Below are positions 43,573 to 52,134 of a DNA stretch of 64,000 bases, piece by piece. Source of the DNA: Candidatus Uhrbacteria bacterium (GTDB lineage: Bacteria; Patescibacteriota; Patescibacteriia; 2-12-FULL-60-25); NCBI GenBank assembly GCA_020850575.1, contig JADZEJ010000004.1:46113-110112 (forward strand). Direction: 5' to 3'. The notes beneath the pieces are model-generated. The model made no database searches and was not told where the DNA came from. It saw nothing but the letters and a program-made list of their open reading frames with translations. The translations under genes and the position numbers were made by a program. Each line of letters starts with the position of its first letter. Position 1 is the stretch's first letter.

Positions 43573-44040
43573 ATGATGAGCTTGAATCGTGCACAAATTA
43601 TCGGAAATCTCACACGAGATCCGGAAATGCGCACTACGACTACCGGACAAACAGTTTGTAACTTTTCAGTCGCTACTTCCACCCAGTGGAATAATCCTCA
43701 GGGTCAAAAACAAGAACGAACCGAATATCATCCGGTTGTGACCTGGGGTCGTTTAGCGGAGATCTGTAGTCAGTATCTGGCGAAAGGTCGTAAAGTCTAC
43801 GTTGATGGTCGCCTACAAACCCGTGAATGGGAAGCGCAGGATGGATCAAAAAAACAAAGAACTGAAATTGTAGCCGAAAATGTGATCATTCTCGATCGTC
43901 AGGGATCCGGCTCAGGTCCAAACTACGTCCCAACATCAACCGCATCATCTATTGGTTTAGACACAATGTCATCTACCAATGCCTCAATTGATCGAGGTAT
44001 TGGTGATCAAGAGATTCGCATCGAAGACATTCCTTTTTAA
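43573..44040 (+). CDS. ssb: Single-stranded DNA-binding protein
   Basis: 155 residues (or 154 from the second ATG, MSLNRAQIIGNL). OB-fold: NRAQIIGNLTRDPEMRTTTTGQTVCNFSVATSTQW, YHPVVTWGRLAEICSQYLAKGRKVYVDGRLQTREW, KKQRTEIVAENVIIL. The C-terminus ends in EIRIEDIPF, the acidic protein-interaction tail (DIPF). Coats ssDNA and recruits repair/replication partners such as RecQ. 35 bases after rpsF. Confidence 0.96.
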   Translation: MMSLNRAQIIGNLTRDPEMRTTTTGQTVCNFSVATSTQWNNPQGQKQERTEYHPVVTWGRLAEICSQYLAKGRKVYVDGRLQTREWEAQDGSKKQRTEIVAENVIILDRQGSGSGPNYVPTSTASSIGLDTMSSTNASIDRGIGDQEIRIEDIPF

Positions 44041-44051
44041 AATAACCGGTT

Positions 44052-44273
44052 ATGTCACAAAAAAAACAGATTGAGCGTTCTTGCATGTTTTGCCAAGCAA
44101 ATATTCGAGAATTAAATTACAAAGATACGCGCACGCTCCAGCGCTACATCTCATCTTTTGGGAAAATCGTGCCAAATAAGCGCTCTGGTGCTTGCACCTG
44201 GCATCAGCGTAAGCTAGCATTAGCTATCAAGCGCGCTCGTTTCATGAGCCTTCTCCCATTTGTGGTGAAGTAA
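44052..44273 (+). CDS. rpsR: 30S ribosomal protein bS18
   Basis: 73 residues: CMFCQANIRELNYKDTRTL, RYISSFGKIVPNKRSGACTWHQRKLALAIKRARFMSLLPF. CxxC plus a later C-x2-H suggests the zinc-binding (C+) form. Third gene of the operon, 11 bases after ssb. Confidence 0.96.
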   Translation: MSQKKQIERSCMFCQANIRELNYKDTRTLQRYISSFGKIVPNKRSGACTWHQRKLALAIKRARFMSLLPFVVK

Positions 44274-44278
44274 AACCA

Positions 44279-44312
44279 AACATCCCCATGATATAAAAGT
44301 CTGGGGATGTTT
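44279..44312 (+). terminator. Terminator after rpsR
   Basis: AACATCCCCA / TGGGGATGTT stem with a 13-base loop and a T-rich tail (TTAATTTT), immediately before the epmA promoter. Confidence 0.8.
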
Positions 44313-44316
44313 AATT

Positions 44317-44345
44317 TTGACGTGATTGATATTTCTTCTTACTGT
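44317..44345 (+). promoter_or_regulatory. Leaderless promoter of the epmA-like gene
   Basis: TTGACG (44317-44322), 17-bp spacer, TACTGT (44340-44345), six bases before the ATG at 44352, so the mRNA would begin at the start codon. The hexamers match those before rpsF. Confidence 0.7.
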
Positions 44346-44351
44346 TATTGT

Positions 44352-45332
44352 ATGAACGTATCTCATCTCCGTTTGCGTTCCCAAGTTGTGAAATATATCC
44401 GACAATTTTTTGACGAACAAGATTTTCTTGAAGTCCATACGCCACGTTTAGTTGGAAAACCGGGACAAGAACCATATTTGGAGCCATTCTGGACCAAGGT
44501 TATTGAACCGAATGGCAAGTCACATCCGGCAGCGCTCATCACATCTCCTGAGTACATGTGTAAGCGCATACTCTCTGCGGGTGTTGATAAATTATACGAT
44601 CTGGGACCATGTTTTCGGAATAACGAACCCTTTGACGGCACGCATGATCCAGAATTTCTCATGTTAGAATGGTACCGTTCCGAAGCAAAACTCACGGATA
44701 TCATGGATGATACGGAAAGAATGATTGCATTTGTCGCAAAGAAACTTGGGAATTCACGTTTTAATACACCGTTTCGTCGTCTCACGGTAGAACAGGCATG
44801 GAAAGACTACGCGGAGATTGATCTGGCACCGCTACTTGAGGATCGTCAGGCAATGGCAAGAATTTGTCTTGCGCGTAATCAAAGCGTCGCTCTTGACGAC
44901 TCATGGGATGATTTATTTTTTAAGATTTTTTTGTCAGAGATTGAACCAAAAATAGGACGTGAACAACCAACATTTTTATGTCGGTACCCTAAATCCATGG
45001 CATCGCTAGCGCGTCTCTCAAGCGAAGATACCCGTTGGGCTGACCGTGTTGAACTGTATATTGATGAACTTGAGATTGCGAACGGATTTGCTGAGCTAAG
45101 TGATGAAACGGAGCAACGTATACGGTTTGAAGAAGAGAAAAAAATACGCAAAACTCTCGGAAAGAATACTTGGCCAATCGACGAGCGTTACCTATCGGCT
45201 CTTTCAGGATTGAAGAAAGCGGTAGGAATTGCCTTCGGCGTGGATCGTCTTGTAATGTTATTATCAGGTGCCGCCTCAATTAATGAGGTCTTACCTGCAA
45301 GTGCACGTGAACGATTTGATGAACGGTTTTAA
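44352..45332 (+). CDS. epmA: EpmA/PoxA-like lysyl-tRNA-synthetase paralogue (EF-P lysylation)
   Basis: 326 residues from MNVSHLRLRS; no anticodon-binding domain, which separates EpmA from LysRS. Class II motifs: motif 1 FFDEQDFLEVHTPRL, motif 2 LGPCFRNNEPFDGTHDPEFLMLEWYRSEA, motif 3 KKAVGIAFGVDRLVMLL. EpmA attaches (R)-beta-lysine to EF-P lysine 34. efp is encoded 500 bases downstream on the same strand, with one orphan between. No EpmB aminomutase is in the window. Confidence 0.93.
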   Translation: MNVSHLRLRSQVVKYIRQFFDEQDFLEVHTPRLVGKPGQEPYLEPFWTKVIEPNGKSHPAALITSPEYMCKRILSAGVDKLYDLGPCFRNNEPFDGTHDPEFLMLEWYRSEAKLTDIMDDTERMIAFVAKKLGNSRFNTPFRRLTVEQAWKDYAEIDLAPLLEDRQAMARICLARNQSVALDDSWDDLFFKIFLSEIEPKIGREQPTFLCRYPKSMASLARLSSEDTRWADRVELYIDELEIANGFAELSDETEQRIRFEEEKKIRKTLGKNTWPIDERYLSALSGLKKAVGIAFGVDRLVMLLSGAASINEVLPASARERFDERF

Positions 45333-45352
45333 AATAGGAAAAGGTGAACATC

Positions 45353-45811
45353 ATGGCTAAACCGCACATTTTTTTGGAAGGAAAGTTGGAACTCATCGAT
45401 CATCGGGCGGTACTTACGACGGAGATTCACGAAAAACTGGGAAAGGGTGTTTACGAACTGTTTACCCAAACTCTACCGCTTGAAGCTGGCATCTACAGAG
45501 TATGGCTTGTATCTTACGGACAGACCGTTTTGACCGAAGAAATATTTGCGTCACCTCCTCATCCGGAAGCGATCTGTGGCAATATACGTGAGTTGTTCCA
45601 ACTCATGAGAAAACTGCACAAATATCTTGAAGGTCATTGTGTGGTTGCTCCAAACGAAGATCAATCGACGTACGTCAAGATTCAGCATGGGTGCACATCA
45701 TACGGATGTTCCCCTGGGAAACCATATTGGGCAAAAAACTGCTCGTTTCTGTTCCTCGGAGCTTCCTTAGGCTTCGAGTTTTTTGTTATTCTGATTGACG
45801 AAAACTCGTAA
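45353..45811 (+). CDS. Orphan protein between epmA and efp
   Basis: 152 residues from MAKPHIFLEG (AAGGTG upstream; a GTG three codons earlier is possible). No signal peptide; beta-rich N-terminus (LELIDHRAVLTTEIHEKLG), helical centre, C-terminal cysteines (IQHGCTSYGCSPGKPYWAKNCSFLF). No family recognised. A terminator lies inside its last 20 codons. It sits 20 bases after epmA, but its strong ribosome site and terminator suggest an independent orphan gene. Confidence 0.6.
   Translation: MAKPHIFLEGKLELIDHRAVLTTEIHEKLGKGVYELFTQTLPLEAGIYRVWLVSYGQTVLTEEIFASPPHPEAICGNIRELFQLMRKLHKYLEGHCVVAPNEDQSTYVKIQHGCTSYGCSPGKPYWAKNCSFLFLGASLGFEFFVILIDENS
45755..45784 (+). terminator. Terminator inside the 3' end of the orphan gene
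   Basis: CTCGGAGCT (45755-45763) pairs (two G-U) with GGCTTCGAG (45770-45778), then T6. The reading frame runs on to 45811, so a terminated message would lack the stop codon unless the true end is different. Confidence 0.6.
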
Positions 45812-45840
45812 TTGATGCAAAATCCGCCAATACAAAACCT

Positions 45841-46401
45841 ATGGCAACTCCATCAGATATTAAAAAAGGCATCGTTCTTCGCGAAAATGGCGAACTCTGG
45901 GTCGTCACTGAATTTCAGCATGTGAATCCGGGCAAAGGAGCGGCCTTTGTTCGCTGTCGTGTAAAAAACGCAAAAACAGGTAAGACACTCGAAAAAACCA
46001 TTAAAATGTCTGAATCGATCGATGTTGTCGAAGTGGAATATCGAAACATGCAGTATCTATATCACGATGCAACGGGATATACATTCATGGATCGTGATAC
46101 ATATGAACAAGTAACGATGTCTGATGATGATGTATCCGATCAAGCGAAATTCTTAAAAGAAGGGCTAGAGCTCATGATCTCAACTCATGAAGGTAAACCG
46201 ATAGCACTCCAGCTTCCACGTAAAATGACATTCAAAGTGATCGAAACCATGCCAGCTGTCAAAGGTGATACCGCCAGCGGGAATGTGACAAAGGAAGCAA
46301 AGACCGATGGCGGCTTCATTATTCATGTCCCAATTTTCATTAGTGAAGGTGAAGACGTGATCGTGAACACCGACACTGCCGAGTACGTAGAACGTGCGTA
46401 A
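45841..46401 (+). CDS. efp: Translation elongation factor P
   Basis: 186 residues, three KOW/OB-type domains: ATPSDIKKGIVLRENGELWVVTEFQHVNPGKGAAFVRCRVKNAKTG with the modifiable lysine at residue 32 in PGKG, YLYHDATGYTFMDRDTYEQV, KEGLELMISTHEGKPIALQLP, and a C-terminal TAKTDGGFIIHVPIFISEGEDVIVNTDTAEYVERA-type domain. Relieves stalls at polyproline. PGKG next to an epmA-like gene suggests lysylation. Confidence 0.97.
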   Translation: MATPSDIKKGIVLRENGELWVVTEFQHVNPGKGAAFVRCRVKNAKTGKTLEKTIKMSESIDVVEVEYRNMQYLYHDATGYTFMDRDTYEQVTMSDDDVSDQAKFLKEGLELMISTHEGKPIALQLPRKMTFKVIETMPAVKGDTASGNVTKEAKTDGGFIIHVPIFISEGEDVIVNTDTAEYVERA

Positions 46402-46419
46402 TTAAAAAGATAGTGAACA

Positions 46420-46463
46420 AAAAAAATATCCCGACCTTCGAATTGTACCGGGATATTTTTTGT
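46420..46463. terminator. Bidirectional terminator after efp
   Basis: A-run, AATATCCCG (46425-46433), 15-base loop, CGGGATATT (46449-46457) and T-run. Serves efp and the convergent secreted-protein gene. Confidence 0.85.
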
Positions 46464-46478
46464 TTGCGTGAATGTACT

Positions 46479-47897
46479 TTATTCAGGCTTCACTTCAAAA
46501 GTATCAGAGCGTTCAATTTTTCCACCAACCGAAGTGTACGCAGTGATCTCCGTTGGAACTTGAATTTGCACTGTGACGGTACACACGGAATCGCACAAAG
46601 CAATGACTGAATCTTCATCTGAAATTCTTTCACTTAATGACGTAATAAAGATGTCTTCTCCGTAAGGTGCGGTAATTTGGAATGTGACTTGATTTTTTGC
46701 AGGTCGATCAATGATGCGAAGTCCTGGTTTTGGCGCTTCACCACCAATAACTTGTACCAAAGTTTCCGGTGAAATATAGGTTTGACCTTCACTAACGACT
46801 TGAGAATATAAGCTCGTTGTCCGATAGAAAGGAGTCGAACTGGCACAAGTTTTTTCAGTTTTGCAATCTTTCCACAAAATAGGTTCTGCCCCTCCAGGAA
46901 TATGAGCAAAAATTTTATGACTTTCAACGACCTGATTATTAGTAATGATTCCACTGAAACTTGCACGTGAGCCAACACTTAAGATCTGTGGGCTAATCGT
47001 GGTTTGTAAATTATTCGAAACAGCAGCCACGGTAAGAATTACATGAAGAGGAGATTCAAAACGCTCGCCTTCTGCATTCGTAGCAACAGCATAGAATTTT
47101 TCTTTTAGCGGAGATTGCTGAACAAAGTACTGAGTACCGCATTCGGTGGTATTCAAACAGGTTGCTATCGGTTGGTTTGAAGTTTCACGAAAGATTTCAA
47201 TCTTGTGAATAAGCGAAGTATACATACTTACGCGAGAACTGATAGACACAGTTTGGTTTAATGTAGCTTGTGAAGCACTAAGTGAAATATCGACTTCTGC
47301 ATAACCGGTTTTTGGTTCTGGCGACACGATGGGAATCACGCCAACAGGTATGGAAGAAGGCATTCCAGGAACAGAGTCACCAGGCGTAATCACGGATCCG
47401 GCCTCTAGGTTTTTATCGTAATCTTTAGCTTGTGTGATTGGTGTCCCGATGGTGTAGTTCACAAATAACACATCGGCTACATCAAAAACTTTTTTATTCC
47501 AGTCAGAACCATATAATGCACGAGCTAATTCTTCACTCGCAATCCAACGAAGTACACCACCTTTTGAAACCGCATACACTTTTGGATTAGTGGTGATTTT
47601 AACTAAAGCCATGCCTGGTTTATAGGTAATATTTCCGCCAAGTGGCATGTTTGAAAGTTGTTGATCCGTGATTTGTGTAATTGTTGCTCCCGTTGGATAC
47701 CATGATTGATACACGGATAAATTTGGAAATGAATATCTTTTCCCATTGTTTGAAAAAAAATAAACCGTAGGATCTTTTCCTTTTATTAAAGAATCAAATT
47801 GTTGAGCCTGAACTGGATGAGAAACTGGTAGCAATGAGCTCGCAACAAAACCAACAACAACCAAAATACGTAAAACAGAAGAAAAAGAAGGATGCAT
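46479..47897 (-). CDS. Secreted protein with CPR-type N-terminal module
   Basis: 472 residues. Signal peptide (VLRILVVVGFVASSLLPVSHPVQA). Residues 35-160 contain a module known to me from many CPR secreted proteins: SLIKGKDPTVYFFSNNGKRYSFPN, YQSWYP, TYKPGMALVKITTNPKVYAVSKGGVLRWI and ALYGSDWNKKVFDVADVLFVNYTIG. The rest is three beta-rich Ig-like stretches with paired cysteines (IATCLNTTECGTQYF, CKTEKTCASS, CDSVCTVTV). Probably surface or wall associated; function unknown. Confidence 0.75.
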   Translation of the reverse strand: MHPSFSSVLRILVVVGFVASSLLPVSHPVQAQQFDSLIKGKDPTVYFFSNNGKRYSFPNLSVYQSWYPTGATITQITDQQLSNMPLGGNITYKPGMALVKITTNPKVYAVSKGGVLRWIASEELARALYGSDWNKKVFDVADVLFVNYTIGTPITQAKDYDKNLEAGSVITPGDSVPGMPSSIPVGVIPIVSPEPKTGYAEVDISLSASQATLNQTVSISSRVSMYTSLIHKIEIFRETSNQPIATCLNTTECGTQYFVQQSPLKEKFYAVATNAEGERFESPLHVILTVAAVSNNLQTTISPQILSVGSRASFSGIITNNQVVESHKIFAHIPGGAEPILWKDCKTEKTCASSTPFYRTTSLYSQVVSEGQTYISPETLVQVIGGEAPKPGLRIIDRPAKNQVTFQITAPYGEDIFITSLSERISDEDSVIALCDSVCTVTVQIQVPTEITAYTSVGGKIERSDTFEVKPE

Positions 47898-47956
47898 ATT
47901 AAGCTAATTTTAGCACAAAAAATCTTAAGTAATCTATCTATTCAGAAAATGATCCT

Positions 47957-48241
47957 TTATATTTTGTACCGACTGAGATCATTGACCTTAAGTTTGGATA
48001 ATACAGGATTTGGAACATTACAGAGAGAAGTCGTAATCTCTAATTCAGGCATCAAGCGATAAATAAAATCAGTAATTTGTTTTGGATTTGAATTTACCGG
48101 CAAAGCAAAACGAACTATATTTTCAGTATCAGTTGCATTTTCTACGAGACAGTTAATAGTATTTTCTATCGCAAAATAACGTATTCGACCACGTAACTTG
48201 ATATTGTGAAGGGAGTCTTTTTTCGAATGAATCTCATACAA
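47957..48241 (-). CDS. Small hypothetical protein, acylphosphatase-like size
   Basis: 94 residues. The pattern IKLRGRIRYFAIENTINCLVENATDTENIVRFAL faintly recalls the acylphosphatase fold (GxV...A...G.V.N..DG.V), but the catalytic arginine and asparagine contexts are not convincing. AT-rich, no neighbours in an operon. Confidence 0.45.
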   Translation of the reverse strand: MYEIHSKKDSLHNIKLRGRIRYFAIENTINCLVENATDTENIVRFALPVNSNPKQITDFIYRLMPELEITTSLCNVPNPVLSKLKVNDLSRYKI

Positions 48242-48321
48242 ATCTCAAGATAAAAGCATAATAAAAGTATAAAAAATCTTAAAATGTTGCGAAAGGTATG
48301 TAAAACAACAAACTATCATTT

Positions 48322-48406
48322 TGGTGGGCGGGGAGAGACTCGAACTCTCACGGCTTGCGCCACCGGCTTCTAAGGCCGGCGTGTCTACCAGTTCCACCAC
48401 TCGCCC
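48322..48406 (-). tRNA. tRNA-Leu (UAG)
   Basis: 85 nt on the minus strand, CCA encoded. Acceptor GGGCGAG pairs with CTCGCCC-type 3' strand (CCCGCCC-A-CCA); anticodon stem-loop GCCGGC-CTTAGAA-GCCGGT gives anticodon UAG (CUA codons). A long variable arm and TGAGAGTTCGAGTCTCTC T-arm complete the class II leucine fold. No other tRNA adjoins it. Confidence 0.95.
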
Positions 48407-48530
48407 ATGATAAATGACAGAACTAATTTAACGGAATCGAGGAACTTCGGCAAATGGAAAAAACGGTCTTGACGAATAAACGAGAAAATGAAAAAACGAT
48501 TGAAGCGGAAAGATTGTAAAAAGAGGAAAA

Positions 48531-49043
48531 ATGGCAAAAATCGTACCTTTTCAACAAATCCCTTTGTGTATTTTTCTTGGGCATCTCCAGGAATGTACGA
48601 TCGAAGCCGGTATGGAAGGCACCCTTATTTTGATCTACGAAATGTATGGTGGACCAAAACGGAATCGCATCTATTTCTCACAGATGACCCTAGTTGGTGC
48701 CGATGAGCGTGGCCGCTTCACCCTTCAAGGAGAAGCCTCGACTCAGGAGCGTCTATCGAACTTTACGGACAAACGACGCTCCAGTCTGCGTTCAGTTTTT
48801 TCTCCCAAAAAACAGAACGAAAAAACCCTCGATCGCATTCAGTTTTCCGAAGATGGGCAGCGTTCAAATCTCCGTTATTTGCGATTCGTGTATCGGGGGT
48901 ACAAGCAGCAGATCCAAAATGCCGGTTTCGACATTTGCCTGACTTACAAATCAACATCGGACTCATTGATGGCTCACGCCCTCCTCTCCGAACAAATTCC
49001 GGCAAATGATGTTAAGTACACTGATTACTCGCCCGTCTGTTGA
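48531..49043 (+). CDS. Orphan protein of 170 residues
   Basis: MAKIVPFQQIPLCIFLG; AGAGGA close before the ATG. A beta-rich first half (LQECTIEAGMEGTLILIYEMYGG, IYFSQMTLVGADERGRFTLQG), a basic middle (SPKKQNEKTLDRIQF), and YLRFVYRGYKQQIQNAGFDICLTY. No family recognised. Same style as the orphans at 33841 and 45353: strong ribosome site, single gene, terminator overlapping the stop. Confidence 0.6.
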   Translation: MAKIVPFQQIPLCIFLGHLQECTIEAGMEGTLILIYEMYGGPKRNRIYFSQMTLVGADERGRFTLQGEASTQERLSNFTDKRRSSLRSVFSPKKQNEKTLDRIQFSEDGQRSNLRYLRFVYRGYKQQIQNAGFDICLTYKSTSDSLMAHALLSEQIPANDVKYTDYSPVC

Positions 49044-49057
49044 AGACGGGTATTTTG
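49032..49057 (+). terminator. Terminator at the stop codon of the 170-residue gene
   Basis: CCCGTCT (49032-49038) pairs with AGACGGG (49044-49050), the stop TGA lying in the loop; tail TATTTTG. Confidence 0.65.
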
Positions 49058-49125
49058 TTGTCTGAAATCTCAAAATATAAGTCAAAAGTCTTGACAAAAT
49101 ACCGATTTTATGTCAAAAACACACG

Positions 49126-49154
49126 TTGTCCCTTCACAAAAACCACGTTTTAAT
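49126..49154 (+). promoter_or_regulatory. Promoter of the sirtuin gene
   Basis: TTGTCC (49126-49131), 17-bp spacer, TTTAAT (49149-49154), 11 bases before the ATG; a leader of only a few bases is implied. Confidence 0.45.
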
Positions 49155-49165
49155 CAGAGAAATCC

Positions 49166-49885
49166 ATGTCAGATCTCCAAAAGAGTAGGTCAATACTGCA
49201 AGCGGCAAAAAAAGTCATGGTCATTACCGGGGCAGGAATCTCTACAGAAAGTGGGATTCCGACATTTCGTGGAGAAGGCGGATATTGGCGTGGACATCGT
49301 GCCGAAGACCTCGCATCGCCGGAGGGTTTCAAAAAAAATCCACGCTTGGTTTGGGATTGGTATGGAGAACGCCGAACTCTTGTTTCCAAGGCTCAGCCGA
49401 ACGTAGCTCATCTAGCGCTCGCAAGCTGGTCTAAGCGTCGTGGAGGGATATCGCTCCTGACACAGAATGTCGATGAATTGCATGAACGTGCCGGTCAAAC
49501 AGACACGGTCTTGCTACATGGTTCGCTTTGGAAAAATCGCTGTCGGAAATGCAAATTTGAGCACCGTGCTTGCGAACTAGCGTACCCGACGCTTCCACGA
49601 TGTAAAGTCTGCAACGAAATTACGGGTCCAGGAGTTATTTGGTTCGGTGAAGCGCTTGACTTCAGTAGTTTCCACGCTCTAAATCTTTGCAGCATCGAAG
49701 CAGACGTGATTCTCACCATCGGCACTAGCGGCTTGGTTTCACCGACGGCAGATTTTATAAAGCGTGCTCAAACGAAATACAACACCACACTCATCAACGT
49801 AAACCCAACGGAATCAAATATTCAAGCTACCATCGAGCTTCGTTACAAAGCCACTGAGATCATACCGGAACTCACGGCAGACTAA
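49166..49885 (+). CDS. Sir2-family NAD-dependent protein deacylase
   Basis: 239 residues. NAD site VMVITGAGISTESGIPTFRGEGG, catalytic TQNVDELHERAG and HGSLWKNRC, zinc cysteines CRKC...CKVC, GPGVIWFGEAL, TIGTSGLVSPTADF and NVNPTE. The WYGERR segment carries the Tyr-x2-Arg pair that marks class III sirtuins (SIRT5/CobB type) active on succinyl- or malonyl-lysine. Cytoplasmic single gene. Confidence 0.95.
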   Translation: MSDLQKSRSILQAAKKVMVITGAGISTESGIPTFRGEGGYWRGHRAEDLASPEGFKKNPRLVWDWYGERRTLVSKAQPNVAHLALASWSKRRGGISLLTQNVDELHERAGQTDTVLLHGSLWKNRCRKCKFEHRACELAYPTLPRCKVCNEITGPGVIWFGEALDFSSFHALNLCSIEADVILTIGTSGLVSPTADFIKRAQTKYNTTLINVNPTESNIQATIELRYKATEIIPELTAD

Positions 49886-49886
49886 G

Positions 49887-49922
49887 AAAACGCCCCGCGT
49901 CAATCTGAAGCGGGGCGTATTT
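49887..49922. terminator. Terminator between the sirtuin gene and the minus-strand operon
   Basis: ACGCCCCGC (49890-49898) pairs with GCGGGGCGT (49910-49918); T-rich on both sides (TTTTCT on the minus strand). Confidence 0.8.
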
Positions 49923-49936
49923 GTTAAACACAGTTT

Positions 49937-50134
49937 TTAGGTTTTGCCTTGCTTAGTGAACTCAAGCAGGCTGGAAAGATCTTCGGTTTCGATTTCTTCA
50001 GTGGTTCCCATGCCGATTTCATGAAAAATGGAATCACTAGATTGACCATCTTGTCCGGTACTACGACCTTCCATTGCTGGACGAGGTTTCTTGTCTTCGG
50101 GGAGAACGAAAGAACGTTTTTCTGAAGGATGCAT
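49937..50134 (-). CDS. Small disordered hypothetical protein
   Basis: 65 residues, polar and acidic toward the C-terminus (TTEEIETEDLSSLLEFTKQG). It follows the 612-residue gene by 25 bases on the same strand and is probably the last gene of the rlmH operon. No motif recognised. Confidence 0.55.
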   Translation of the reverse strand: MHPSEKRSFVLPEDKKPRPAMEGRSTGQDGQSSDSIFHEIGMGTTEEIETEDLSSLLEFTKQGKT

Positions 50135-50159
50135 ATGTATCTCCGTAATATAATAGTAT

Positions 50160-51998
50160 TTATGTACGCCTTTCTAGGGTTTTTTGCAACATCTTCAGGT
50201 TTTTACCTTCTTGAGAACCATCCTGAGAGAGTTCAATTTTACCATACCAGTTTGAACCGAGTAATGCGAGTTTTCCAAAATGTGCTGGTTTTTTAAAACC
50301 ATTCGCTGCAACTTCCCCGGCTTGTTGAGCTGCCGACCATTCATCTTCTAAATAGTATTCGCCTGAAACGGTTTGGTATATTTTGGGTAAAGAAGTTCCC
50401 ATAATAGCCAAATCTTGGGGTGTTACATCTGGATTTTGTCTTTGCGCTTCAATTAAATCCGAAAAAGTTTGATATAAATCTGCAGGAAATGTTCCGCCTC
50501 GACGAGCAACAGATTTTGAAATGGAGTCTAAAGTTGTGCCACAACCATCAATAATTCCAGCAATTTCCATACGGCTTAATTCTTTTTTATCTTGTGCGGT
50601 TAGCTCGCTGTACTCAAAAACTTCACGACCACCAACAACGATTTCTTCTCCTTTTTCAGCGAGTGTAGCCAAACGTTTCGATGCATTTCCTTCATGATCC
50701 CAACCATAACCATAGGAAGCCCAAGCGTATCCACCGACATCAATGTTCGCATGTAAACGAATTTCGTCTAAATTCAGCTTGTCCGAACCATAGATCTCTA
50801 GTGAGCGCCGTGTAGTTTCGGCCGCGATACCTGAATCTTTGATTCCATCTGGCAGTTTAAAAATACTATGTTCAACAAATGTGGTTACTTTAGGTTGACC
50901 ATTTTCATCCTCGGCTACTTCGCGCACGATATTGCGTGCGATCATGCCAGAAAGTTCAGCGCTTGATGCATCGCCATGTTTTGCTTGTTCTTCTGAGGAA
51001 GAAGCTTTTTCTTTTTGAAGATATGCGAGTGACATGGAAATTTTTGTAATCAACTCTCCCGTTTTTTCATCCCAGCCAATGCGCTCAACATCAATCACGC
51101 CTTTAGACATATTGTACGAAAGAGAAGCTTCAGTTTCAGAAGAGCTTTGTTTGAAATCTATCGCATGAGCCAGTTCGATAGCATAATCACCAACAGTTTC
51201 TTTAATTGCGATTAAGTTTTTAAAATCACGTCGTGAGCACATATCGGGTCCATCTTCACGTAAAGGTTTTGAAAGTGATTCTTGAAGTCCTTGTAATGAC
51301 TGCATGTATCCTGGTTCACGCATAATTCGTTCTGTCATTTTAGGACCGATACTTTCAGTAATCGCACCGCGACAAATCGCCATCGCTTCTGTTGAATGTG
51401 AGGCAATATCAAGCACTCGTTGAAATGAAGCGAGATCAAATGTGTGAGCATCTAAAGAAGAAAAAATACGACTCTGGCACTCATCAATGATAAATTTTTC
51501 CGCAAGTTCAGCAGAAGATGGATGTCGTAAAAGAAGTGAAAGTTTTTCAGAACTCATCGGGTCTCCCTTAAACGCTTGTTCCAAAGAAGTATTTAAAATA
51601 TCAATGATCTCTTCTTCCGTTTTTCCTTCAACAGAAAAATGAGATACGGATTCAGTATGGTTAGGTGACATTTTTTCTTCAGGCAAGCTCCAATCTAATT
51701 CTTCTTCAGTGACCGCAACTTGTGCGGGTTTTTCAGCTACAGCTGCTTTCACTTCGTCCGACAAATCTTCCCAAGCTGCATCAACTTCATCTTCAAGAAT
51801 TTTGATTTGTGCTCGTTCCGGAGCCTTCTCATCGAGTGACCTTTTCAATACTTCCAAACGAGATTTTTCATCCGTTAACATTCGGTCGGCTAAACGCAGA
51901 GTTTCTTTAGCGGCATCCTCCGGTTTTTGAGTGCGCATCTCAAGATTCTCAAGATGCGCTTCCGGTTTTTTTGTCTCACCAAATTGTTGAAGATTCAT
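50160..51998 (-). CDS. Large cytoplasmic protein of unknown family
   Basis: 612 residues, no signal peptide. Helical acidic N-terminus (ETLRLADRMLTDEKSRLEVLKRSLDEKAPERAQ), long middle helical domain, and a C-terminal half with KLNLDEIRLHANIDVGGYAWASYGYGWD, a motif I associate with other CPR orphans, and a repeat-like SKSVARRGGTFPADLYQTFSDLIEAQ. No enzyme motif seen. Downstream of the two microprotein genes. Confidence 0.7.
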   Translation of the reverse strand: MNLQQFGETKKPEAHLENLEMRTQKPEDAAKETLRLADRMLTDEKSRLEVLKRSLDEKAPERAQIKILEDEVDAAWEDLSDEVKAAVAEKPAQVAVTEEELDWSLPEEKMSPNHTESVSHFSVEGKTEEEIIDILNTSLEQAFKGDPMSSEKLSLLLRHPSSAELAEKFIIDECQSRIFSSLDAHTFDLASFQRVLDIASHSTEAMAICRGAITESIGPKMTERIMREPGYMQSLQGLQESLSKPLREDGPDMCSRRDFKNLIAIKETVGDYAIELAHAIDFKQSSSETEASLSYNMSKGVIDVERIGWDEKTGELITKISMSLAYLQKEKASSSEEQAKHGDASSAELSGMIARNIVREVAEDENGQPKVTTFVEHSIFKLPDGIKDSGIAAETTRRSLEIYGSDKLNLDEIRLHANIDVGGYAWASYGYGWDHEGNASKRLATLAEKGEEIVVGGREVFEYSELTAQDKKELSRMEIAGIIDGCGTTLDSISKSVARRGGTFPADLYQTFSDLIEAQRQNPDVTPQDLAIMGTSLPKIYQTVSGEYYLEDEWSAAQQAGEVAANGFKKPAHFGKLALLGSNWYGKIELSQDGSQEGKNLKMLQKTLERRT

Positions 51999-52007
51999 AA
52001 GGAGAAA

Positions 52008-52133
52008 TTATTTGGACTGTAATCGTTGAGCTTGTTCCTCTGTCCGCTTTCGAATAAGTGCAAGACGTGTACAAAATTGTTTCCATGCGCGGATGAGCTT
52101 CGTATGCGCATCTTGTGAGGATTTTATAGGCAT
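52008..52133 (-). CDS. Microprotein, paralogue of the adjacent one
   Basis: 41 residues, below common ORF cut-offs: MPIKSSQDAHTKLIRAWKQF... with a helical basic core AWKQFCTRLALIRKR. Its ATG begins one base after the TAG of the next upstream gene (TAGTATG), and its stop is nine bases before the 612-residue gene. Same core pattern as the 52-residue neighbour, suggesting duplication. Confidence 0.6.
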   Translation of the reverse strand: MPIKSSQDAHTKLIRAWKQFCTRLALIRKRTEEQAQRLQSK

Positions 52134-52134
52134 A

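Noticed and set aside
49091..49125. TTGACA at 49091 as -35 for the sirtuin gene
   Set aside because: No -10 hexamer at 16-18 bp; the TTGTCC/TTTAAT pair nearer the gene fits better.
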